Source: an uncultured Tolumonas sp. (GTDB taxonomy: Bacteria > Pseudomonadota > Gammaproteobacteria > Enterobacterales > Aeromonadaceae). From it: 5,581 nucleotides of DNA. Numbering within the stretch: the first letter of the stretch is position 1; every line of letters starts with the position of its first letter. The translations under genes were made by a program, and so were the position numbers. Where the stretch lies: assembly GCA_903931645.1 (NCBI GenBank), contig CAIZDF010000330.1:1-5581 (forward strand). Direction: 5' to 3'. The notes beneath the pieces are model-generated. The model had not been told where the DNA came from. It saw nothing but the letters and a program-made list of their open reading frames with translations, and did not search any database. Positions 1 through 4,856 of the stretch are shown piece after piece.

Positions 1-263
1 CTGTCTAACAGCCATGGTACCCAACCGGCCAAGCTCATGCAGCGCAACAGATCCAACTCAAAACCACTCCGTTGAGCCAAAAGAGTCAACAACGAAAGTG
101 GCAGAGAGGAATCCAGATCACTAATACGATCGTGACCAAGGTCATGTTCTAACAAAAGACGCATGTCCATCTGGTAACAAGTTGCAACACGATGGAGCCA
201 CGAGGACATGGCTTCACCTTCTTTGGGATGTGGGTGTAACGGCCAGTGTCGTGCTGCCCTCAT
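1..263 (-). CDS. tniQ: TniQ family transposition protein, N-terminal part (runs off the left edge)
   Basis: Partial gene: 87 codons are visible, starting at the ATG at 263-261. TniQ, related to TnsD of Tn7, is an accessory and target-selection factor that works with TniA and TniB in Tn402/Tn5053 transposition. The N-terminus has the characteristic WPLHPHPKEGEAMSSWLHR block (residues 7-25), matching the usual proline-rich start followed by E-x-x-SSWL-R in the TniQ domain; a leucine-rich helical stretch follows (about 55-75). The tniB stop overlaps the start as ATGA, so translation is probably coupled. A weak purine run (GAGAGAGA) lies just upstream. The reading frame stays open to position 1, so truncation is only by the window edge. 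The family assignment rests on gene order plus this motif and is firm; the rest of the protein, including any zinc-binding region, is not visible. Confidence 0.9.
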   Translation of the reverse strand, partial: MRAARHWPLHPHPKEGEAMSSWLHRVATCYQMDMRLLLEHDLGHDRISDLDSSLPLSLLTLLAQRSGFELDLLRCMSLAGWVPWLLD

Positions 264-1168
264 CTCAGATCTCTCTCGAATTGCCGACGTCGCTCACTAG
301 GGCCAGTATAATCCGCCATACTAAGTGTACGGTTATTAATTGATTCTTCACCGCTTTCCACCGCTGCAACTGCCGCAACCATTAACAGGTGAGTTAGTTC
401 ACCGATGGTACCTTCGCTGCGAGACAGCAGGTATCGTGCCATATCCGACGTGGCAATTGGCGAGTGCCGTCGCAATGGAAAGGAAGCCGCGAAGCTGGCC
501 AGTAGTGAGCAGCAATCATCGTTAACCTCCCATAATGGTAACAACATTGGCTCAAATCGGTTCTCTAACTGATCATCTGATCGAATGGCCAAATAAGCTT
601 CACGTGTGCCAACACCTACTAACGAAATACGTAACTCATTACCTAGAAAGCGCAACAGGTTAAGAAATTCTTGTCGATTACTTCTATTCCCGGCCAAAAC
701 GTTGTGCAATTCATCAATCACTAGCATTTGAACATTCACCTTTCGTAATAATGCCAGCGCCAATTGTTCAATTTCCGGTAATCGTGAGCGTGGACGCAGT
801 GGTGCACCCATTGCTGCAAGTAATGCGACATAAAAACGGGTCACCGATGGTTCGGAGGGCATCTGTACCACCAATACCGGGATATGCTCCTGGTCGATAT
901 CAGAGATGGATGGGTGGATACGCCTGAATTTCTCGATGATCATTGATTTGCCATTGTTAGTATGCCCAATCAATAAAAGGTTGGGCATACGCTGTTTGTT
1001 TGGCCAAGAATATAGGGTTTCCAGACGGTTCAAAGCTTCTACAGCTAAGGGATACCCAATCCACCGGTCAGTTCGGATTCGCTGTATCCGTTCAACCGCA
1101 GGTAGCCGAGCCAACCCCTGAGATGCTGGCTGTAAATGTGACAAGTCGATAGATGGATAATCTTCCAT
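260..1168 (-). CDS. tniB: TniB, AAA+ ATPase transposition protein
   Basis: TniB is the ATP-dependent regulator of Tn402/Tn5053 transposition, the counterpart of TnsC and MuB; it assembles on target DNA and recruits the TniA transposase. With the start at 1168 it is 302 residues, the usual TniB length as I recall it. Visible motifs are Walker A GHTNNGKS (about 68-75), Walker B MLVIDE (about 148-153), a sensor-1-like LVGVGT strand (about 183-188) and an NRFEP arginine-finger-type motif (about 203-207). The ATG at 1168 is preferred because AGAGGA at 1178-1183 lies 9 nt upstream. An earlier in-frame ATG at 1177 (adds MVT, 305 residues) would abut that sequence and overlap tniA by 7 bp. With the 1168 start the gap from the tniA stop is 2 nt. 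The stop overlaps the tniQ start. The frame is intact, so the protein is probably functional. Confidence 0.95.
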   Translation of the reverse strand: MEDYPSIDLSHLQPASQGLARLPAVERIQRIRTDRWIGYPLAVEALNRLETLYSWPNKQRMPNLLLIGHTNNGKSMIIEKFRRIHPSISDIDQEHIPVLVVQMPSEPSVTRFYVALLAAMGAPLRPRSRLPEIEQLALALLRKVNVQMLVIDELHNVLAGNRSNRQEFLNLLRFLGNELRISLVGVGTREAYLAIRSDDQLENRFEPMLLPLWEVNDDCCSLLASFAASFPLRRHSPIATSDMARYLLSRSEGTIGELTHLLMVAAVAAVESGEESINNRTLSMADYTGPSERRRQFERDLR

Positions 1169-1170
1169 TG

Positions 1171-2844
1171 TTACCATTCCTCTATTTGATCAAATGGCTT
1201 GGCGGGCTCTTCGTTGTCATTCTTTGTCTTATCAAAATCAGGTAGTATGGATTTGGCTGCCGGTTCCGATGACCTGAGATGCTGGCGGCGATCCGCATCT
1301 TTGCGAGCTTTGCGTGTGGTTTTTTGAGCGGTAGTTATGATGTCACGCATTTGCTTGACCATCCGGAATAGTGAATACTCATCTACTTGTTCGCGTCCCT
1401 TTTGGCGTAATCTTTCCAATGCCTGGCGTTGCTCCCAAAGTGTGATGGCAGGGTGGGATAACGTGCGGTAAGGGATTTCTATGTATTGATTACCTTCTGG
1501 TTCCAACACCCAGATGCGACTGATATCACGTGGATCACGCCGGATCAAGAAGGCTGCTAAGCGATCACGTTTGGCAATCCAAGGTTTAAGAACATCACCA
1601 TAGTAGTATATATGGTCGAGGACAAAACCGGTGCGGTTTAGCTTTCGGCGAGCAATAGGAAGGAAATCAATTAAAAAGGCAGTGGCGTTGTTGACGACAC
1701 TTGGTACGCCAACACTCGTCACTGCCTCAGCCCAACGTGCTTCTGGCGGTTGTAAAAGACTGCTATGTATAGAGCCATGATAAACTCCAACTGCCAATAC
1801 GAACCATCTTTCTAGATCGTAAAGCGTCAGAGCTGCCATTTTTTCGGAATTGTACTCTCCACGTTGGTATGGATTGGAGAAGGTAGTCCCCGGCAATTCG
1901 TCATGGATCATTTGCATTGCTGTCCCAATAATCCGTTCAACAATACCGCCGTAATGCGGTTGGTTACGTGGCCGGTAATTCAATTTAATACCATGCTGTT
2001 CGCAACCACGACGTAATGCTTCACTCTTAAACTCAGCAGCGTTGTCGAGATAAAGTTGTTTGGGCTTGCCGCTCATAGGCCAGCTCATCTCCACGTTAAG
2101 TTCTTCAAGCCAGGGACGCTTGTCACAGACAATATGCGCTAGGCAAAGGCCGACAGAGACGGTAGAGGGAGGCTCCAATGTAACTACTATGCCGACAACA
2201 CAGCGAGTAAATACTTCGATAGCGATGGTTAGGTATGGGCGGCCTATAGGTTGGCGGTCGCGCTCGTCTACGACAACTAGATCGATAACCGTGTGGTCGA
2301 TCTGTACTTGCTCCAACGGTGAAGTAATTGCGGGAGGGACGCCACCGGCACTTTGCAGGTCACGAGTAACGTTTTGGCCTTCCCTGCTACGCGATATTTT
2401 CAAAGGGTCAAGACTGGCAATTCGTCGAGCCACTGTGTTACGTGCAGGAACCGGTAAATTTTGCGCTTTGCAAGCTTGCGTGATTTTACGATTAAGCGTA
2501 GCCAAACTACACTTCTGCTTATTCAAATACTGTTTTTGCACCAGGGTGCGAATAATACGTTCAACCGATTCCGGTAAACGTCTCTTTCCTTTCCCACCTC
2601 CAGATCGCCCTGGTACTAAATCAGTTACAAGGCCAGTTCCCTGCCGGGCTTGGTTGATGAGTACATACACTTGCCGCCGAGATAGGCCAAGTTGCCGAGC
2701 AGCGGTGTCAGTTGCTTGATGGCCTACGACATCAAGCTCAGCCAAAGGGCCAATAATCTCTGTTCTACGACAGGCTTGCTCCCATATCTCTTCGGGCAGG
2801 GTAGCAACCCCTTTTTCAGGTATTTTGGGGGTATCTGACATCAT
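1171..2844 (-). CDS. tniA: TniA, DDE (rve-superfamily) transposase
   Basis: TniA binds the transposon ends and catalyses strand cleavage and joining. At 557 residues it is close to the TniA proteins of Tn402/Tn5053. In order: an N-terminal helix-turn-helix (about 46-66, TAARQLGLSRRQVYVLINQ), a second DNA-binding region (about 90-145), the integrase catalytic core with D183 (QIDHT), D267 (LYLDNAAEF) and E303 (GGIVERI), giving D-D(35)E spacing, a Mu-transposase-type beta-barrel region (about 395-465), and a charged C-terminal tail (about 470-557) of the kind that contacts the ATPase partner. Two adjacent ATGs (2844 and 2841) are possible starts; GAGG at 2852-2855 lies 7 nt upstream of the first. 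It is the first gene of the tniABQ operon and reads inward from the terminal repeat. The catalytic triad is complete and the frame unbroken. Confidence 0.96.
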   Translation of the reverse strand: MMSDTPKIPEKGVATLPEEIWEQACRRTEIIGPLAELDVVGHQATDTAARQLGLSRRQVYVLINQARQGTGLVTDLVPGRSGGGKGKRRLPESVERIIRTLVQKQYLNKQKCSLATLNRKITQACKAQNLPVPARNTVARRIASLDPLKISRSREGQNVTRDLQSAGGVPPAITSPLEQVQIDHTVIDLVVVDERDRQPIGRPYLTIAIEVFTRCVVGIVVTLEPPSTVSVGLCLAHIVCDKRPWLEELNVEMSWPMSGKPKQLYLDNAAEFKSEALRRGCEQHGIKLNYRPRNQPHYGGIVERIIGTAMQMIHDELPGTTFSNPYQRGEYNSEKMAALTLYDLERWFVLAVGVYHGSIHSSLLQPPEARWAEAVTSVGVPSVVNNATAFLIDFLPIARRKLNRTGFVLDHIYYYGDVLKPWIAKRDRLAAFLIRRDPRDISRIWVLEPEGNQYIEIPYRTLSHPAITLWEQRQALERLRQKGREQVDEYSLFRMVKQMRDIITTAQKTTRKARKDADRRQHLRSSEPAAKSILPDFDKTKNDNEEPAKPFDQIEEW

Positions 2845-2851
2845 ACCGAAA

Positions 2852-2855
2852 CCTC
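2852..2855 (-). promoter_or_regulatory. tniA ribosome binding site
   Basis: GAGG on the minus strand, 7 nt before the ATG at 2844. It supports the first of the two adjacent methionine codons as the tniA start. Confidence 0.55.
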
Positions 2856-2858
2856 AAT

Positions 2859-2877
2859 ATGTGCATAGGAGTATTGA
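2859..2877 (-). repeat. 19-bp TniA-binding-type repeat, copy 3 (inner)
   Basis: Minus-strand sequence TCAATACTCCTATGCACAT. It shares TCA at positions 1-3, A at 6, TC at 8-9 and TGCAC at 13-17 with the other two copies (11 of 19 positions invariant). Tn402/Tn5053 ends are known to carry multiple 19-bp repeats bound by TniA. This copy lies in the tniA leader, just upstream of the ribosome binding site. Confidence 0.75.
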
Positions 2878-2890
2878 GCATTGTCGAGAT

Positions 2891-2909
2891 TAGTGCATAT
2901 GACTATTGA
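2891..2909 (-). repeat. 19-bp TniA-binding-type repeat, copy 2 (middle)
   Basis: Minus-strand sequence TCAATAGTCATATGCACTA. It is closely related to copy 3 and carries the same TCA / TC / TGCAC core as the terminal copy. It overlaps the predicted -10 region of the tniA promoter, so transposase binding here could repress tniA; that regulatory role is inferred. Confidence 0.78.
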
Positions 2910-2923
2910 TATTTGTGTGTCAA
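2894..2923 (-). promoter_or_regulatory. Candidate tniA promoter
   Basis: A perfect -35 hexamer TTGACA lies on the minus strand at 2923-2918. The -10 is weak: TATGCA at 2899-2894 (18-bp spacing) or CATATG at 2901-2896 (16-bp spacing). It sits about 50 nt upstream of the tniA start and overlaps repeat copy 2. The -35 match is clear; the exact -10 is not. Confidence 0.4.
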
Positions 2924-2961
2924 AAGTCTATATCACATCGGCCCTTATGTCCAGTAAGTTG

Positions 2962-2986
2962 GTGCAGTCGACTTCTGAAAATGACA
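2962..2986 (-). repeat. 25-bp terminal inverted repeat of a Tn402/Tn5053-family transposon
   Basis: Read on the minus strand from 2986, the sequence begins TGTCATTTTCAGAAG and ends CGACTGCAC. From memory this is nearly identical to the IRt of Tn402 and class 1 integrons, with a T where those have A at position 16. It marks the outer transposon boundary between 2986 and 2987. Its inner part, extended 2 bp to 2960, is the first 19-bp TniA-binding repeat (2960-2978, TCAGAAGTCGACTGCACCA). The opposite inverted repeat is outside the window. Confidence 0.93.
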
Positions 2987-3001
2987 TTTTTCTGCAAAAG
3001 A

Positions 3002-3070
3002 AAAATATTTGCCTGATTGATTAATCTGAAAGTAACACAAAGGATCGTTTGCTTTACTGGCAAATATTTT
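3002..3070. repeat. 12-bp inverted repeat beside the transposon insertion
   Basis: AAAATATTTGCC (3002-3013) is exactly complemented by GGCAAATATTTT (3059-3070) across a 45-bp spacer. Weaker outward similarity continues (TGCAAAAGAAAA from 2993 against a TGCACAAGAAAA-type complement ending near 3085). The arms begin about 15 bp from the transposon boundary. It could be a protein-binding site or a relic of a recombination site; the spacer is too long for a typical terminator. Confidence 0.55.
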
Positions 3071-3227
3071 CTGTTTTCTTGTGCAACCGGCTTTTAAAGA
3101 CAAATTTCAGTATAAAACCCTTGAGACAATCAAAGGAAATTTACATTTCCATTCTTATAAGATCGTTTTCCCTTGAAATGGGTTGCCAGATGCATCTTCT
3201 GTCAGTTAATTAATTTATAGGTTATGT

Positions 3228-3251
3228 TTGAATATTTTTGGTACATATAAA
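3228..3251 (+). promoter_or_regulatory. Weak candidate promoter for the nuclease cluster
   Basis: TTGAAT (3228-3233) resembles a -35 box and TATAAA (3246-3251) resembles a -10 box, but they are only 12 bp apart, too close to be used together. Either element may pair with a poorer partner. This is the most promoter-like stretch in the roughly 340 bp before the ATG at 3324. Confidence 0.2.
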
Positions 3252-3309
3252 TTGGAAATAGTGTGCCACGAGGCTGCACGAAAGATGAGGGTATTTCACC
3301 ATTAGCACT

Positions 3310-3315
3310 GAGGAG
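3310..3315 (+). promoter_or_regulatory. Ribosome binding site for the first nuclease-like gene
   Basis: GAGGAG, 8 nt before the ATG at 3324. This is a strong Shine-Dalgarno match at good spacing and fixes the start. Confidence 0.75.
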
Positions 3316-3323
3316 CTTCCCTA

Positions 3324-3887
3324 ATGGCCAACGAGAGTTCATTTGTTGCAATCGCCCATGGTGTCGCGGATGAGATACTCACCCTTCCATTTCGTGTCGT
3401 GCGAGGTGCGCCGCTACTCTATGAGATCCGAGTAAGCAATGCCCTCGAAGTAATGAGTCAGGAACAAGTACGAAAACCCAAAAGAGGCACATCGGCCTTT
3501 CAGACTGATTTGTGCGTGTTCGAAGACAAGACACCTGATATCGCTATCCCGCGTGTTGTAATTGAGTTCAAGACTGGAATCACAACACATGACGTGCTGA
3601 CATACAGCGCCAAGGCATTGAAACACAAGCAGATCTACCCATACCTTCGCTATGGCGTTCTTGCGTCCAGCGAGAAAAGCATTCCCGGTCGCGTATTCAC
3701 ACACAACGAAGGGCTAGATTTTTTTGCTGCCGTTGCGGAACTTCAAGAGACAGAATTCAAGTCGTTTTTCGCTTCGCTTCTTCAAGCCGAAATCGAGTCA
3801 TCGAAACGTCTTGAGGCAATCGCCTTCGGTACAGTCAAGACCAGATTGTTTCGAACTGAAGTGCAGATCAATGAAAATGTGCGCTAA
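3324..3887 (+). CDS. PD-(D/E)XK superfamily nuclease-like protein (restriction-endonuclease-like fold)
   Basis: 187 residues; I do not recognise a named family. A PD-(D/E)XK nuclease core can be read in it: a possible helix glutamate E34 (YEIRVSN), D62 in FQTDLCVFE, then the strand PRVVIEFKTG with E81-x-K83, followed by a helix with Q103-I-Y-P-Y107. The last fits the QxxxY motif of RecB-type nucleases. This arrangement predicts metal-dependent DNA cleavage. It has no signal peptide or membrane segment, so it is probably cytoplasmic. The start is supported by GAGGAG 8 nt upstream. It is the first of three co-directional nuclease-like genes and has no adjacent methyltransferase, so it is not an obvious restriction-modification pair. 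Possible roles are a defence effector or restriction-like enzyme. The fold assignment is fairly good; the biological role is unknown. Confidence 0.85.
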   Translation: MANESSFVAIAHGVADEILTLPFRVVRGAPLLYEIRVSNALEVMSQEQVRKPKRGTSAFQTDLCVFEDKTPDIAIPRVVIEFKTGITTHDVLTYSAKALKHKQIYPYLRYGVLASSEKSIPGRVFTHNEGLDFFAAVAELQETEFKSFFASLLQAEIESSKRLEAIAFGTVKTRLFRTEVQINENVR

Positions 3888-4056
3888 CACCCGACGTCCA
3901 GTTGCAGTGCCTACACTGAAATTGGTCACAGATGAAGATCATCGGAGAAACCCGGAGGTAATGGCCCGCAGAACTCTGCAACTTACTGGGAGCGGAAAGA
4001 ATCGGCCTGCCAGGAAGACCCAACAAGGTGTTAGTCATTTGAGGAACCTACCGTGA
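3877..4056 (+). CDS. Possible small ORF between the two nuclease-like genes (59 codons)
   Basis: An open frame from ATG 3877 (or ATG 3871, two codons earlier) runs to TGA 4054-4056. It overlaps the end of the upstream gene by 11 bp and the GTG start of the downstream gene as GTGA, an arrangement often seen in coupled genes. The product is short and very basic (MCANTRRPVAVPTL... to ...GVSHLRNLP), with no motif I recognise. There is no clear Shine-Dalgarno sequence before either ATG, and the open frame extends upstream inside the first nuclease gene in another phase, so it may be chance. The alternative reading of this 165-bp gap is a non-coding spacer containing nested inverted repeats. Confidence 0.3.
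   Translation: MCANTRRPVAVPTLKLVTDEDHRRNPEVMARRTLQLTGSGKNRPARKTQQGVSHLRNLP
3884..4034. repeat. Nested inverted repeats in the spacer after the first nuclease-like gene
   Basis: Outer arms are CTAACACC (3884-3891) and GGTGTTAG (4027-4034); inner arms are AGTTGCAG (3900-3907) and CTGCAACT (3976-3983). Both pairs are exact 8-bp complements. The outer left arm contains the stop codon TAA of the upstream gene. The outer arms end in CTAAC and GTTAG, which recall the R boxes of integron attC sites. Spacing is asymmetric and the box consensus is only partly met, so the site is unassigned. Confidence 0.4.
4041..4045 (+). promoter_or_regulatory. Ribosome binding site deciding the GTG start at 4053
   Basis: GAGGA, followed by 7 nt and then GTG at 4053. 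No in-frame ATG occurs near the N-terminus, so this site is the main support for a GTG start. Confidence 0.7.
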
Positions 4057-4838
4057 CTTTCCAAAAAGATGGAATTCCCATCTCCTCACTTGGCGAGTGG
4101 GAACAACTCGCTGGGCCGAAATCCAAAGGCCAATGGGTTGATGGTCGCAGTGCCAAAGAAACTGCACGAGCATGGCTTGAAGGAGGCGGCGAAAGACTTC
4201 CCGATGAAGTTATTGCCGCACTTGCAACGAACAGCTACTTTGGCGAGGTCCTTAGTTGGCAGGCAGAACCAGAAGCCAAATTCAGGTTCGACACCTTCGC
4301 AGGTGAGCCACGAAACAGCGACTTGTCCATCAATGCTATAGATAAATTTGGACACTATCTGATTACTGTAGAAGCGAAAGCCGATGAATCGTTTGGAGAA
4401 ACAGTGGCTAAAACACTGATCTCAGCAACACGTAGATTGTCAGAAAATCCAAGATCCAATGGACTCAACAGACTCAATCAACTAAGAAGGTCAATCCTTG
4501 GAACTGAACCTGATCAGCCAGGTCAGGATGACAATATTCGATATCAACTAATAACAGCGTGCGCTGGAACTATCGCAGAGGCAGAACGACTCGATTACCG
4601 CCGAGCAGTAATGCTCATACATGAGTTTGTGACCGATAAGACCGAGGATAAAAAACATGGACGAAACGCAGACGACTTAAACACTTTTGTATCTCGCCTA
4701 TCCTGCGGAGAATTTTCGAAATTAGAGCCAGGCATTTTGTACGGACCACTTCGAACGTTAAGACATTTAAAACCTGACAAAAAGGTCGATTTGTTTATCG
4801 GCAAAGTCATTCGCAACATAAGGACCACCAACGGCTAA
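4053..4838 (+). CDS. Second PD-(D/E)XK-like protein (resembles the DUF6946 type)
   Basis: 261 residues, starting with GTG at 4053. It has an N-terminal block SSLGEWEQLAGPKSKGQWVD (about 11-30) followed by GRSAKETARAWL (31-42), a pattern I associate, from memory, with the uncharacterised DUF6946 family. The centre reads EPRNSDLSI with D90, then LITVEAK with E107-x-K109, consistent with a PD-(D/E)XK active site. RYQLITACAGT (163-173), AVMLIHEF (185-192) and a late NADDLNTFVSRL (205-216) look like conserved core strands and a helix. No membrane segment or signal peptide. GAGGA at 7 nt spacing supports the start, and the next gene follows after 18 nt, so co-transcription is likely. Metal-dependent nuclease activity is predicted from the motif only; substrate and role are unknown. 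The sequence does not look like the upstream nuclease-like gene, so this is not a simple duplication. Confidence 0.85.
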   Translation: MTFQKDGIPISSLGEWEQLAGPKSKGQWVDGRSAKETARAWLEGGGERLPDEVIAALATNSYFGEVLSWQAEPEAKFRFDTFAGEPRNSDLSINAIDKFGHYLITVEAKADESFGETVAKTLISATRRLSENPRSNGLNRLNQLRRSILGTEPDQPGQDDNIRYQLITACAGTIAEAERLDYRRAVMLIHEFVTDKTEDKKHGRNADDLNTFVSRLSCGEFSKLEPGILYGPLRTLRHLKPDKKVDLFIGKVIRNIRTTNG

Positions 4839-4856
4839 CCCGCTAACGAGAAAAAA

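Larger units (their letters stand above)
1..2986 (-). mobile_element. Tn402/Tn5053-family transposon, tni end (partial)
   Basis: The element is defined by the terminal repeat at 2962-2986, three 19-bp transposase-binding repeats, and the tniA-tniB-tniQ operon reading inward. The expected remaining parts are a tniR resolvase gene with res, cargo such as mer or integron genes, and the second inverted repeat; all would be to the left of position 1. The visible genes are intact, so this end looks competent for transposition. The five bases just outside the end (2987-2991) are TTTTT and would be one copy of the 5-bp target duplication typical of this family; the matching copy cannot be seen. Confidence 0.92.
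2987..3323. other. AT-rich non-coding spacer between the transposon end and the nuclease cluster
   Basis: No convincing open reading frame on either strand. It contains an inverted repeat near the insertion point (3002-3013 with 3059-3070), an 8-bp palindrome GATTAATC (3019-3026), a short hairpin GGAAAT-TTAC-ATTTCC (3135-3150) and AT-rich promoter-like sequence around 3228-3251. The promoter of the rightward genes must lie here, or in the outward-reading transposon end. No RNA gene was recognised. Confidence 0.6.

Noticed and set aside
2060..2719. A 219-codon plus-strand open frame opposite tniA
   Set aside because: It lies wholly antisense to the well-supported tniA catalytic gene. Its product is rich in Arg, Ser and Thr with no recognisable domain, typical of a shadow frame.
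3002..3070. The 12-bp inverted repeat as a rho-independent terminator
   Set aside because: The 45-bp loop is too long, the stem is AT-rich and there is no properly placed U tract for either strand.
3414..3704. A 96-codon minus-strand frame within the first nuclease-like gene
   Set aside because: It is antisense to the nuclease core with no motif or ribosome binding site support.
3324..4838. A classical type II restriction-modification pair
   Set aside because: Neither gene shows methyltransferase motifs (no FxGxG or (D/N/S)PP(Y/F)); both look nuclease-like instead.
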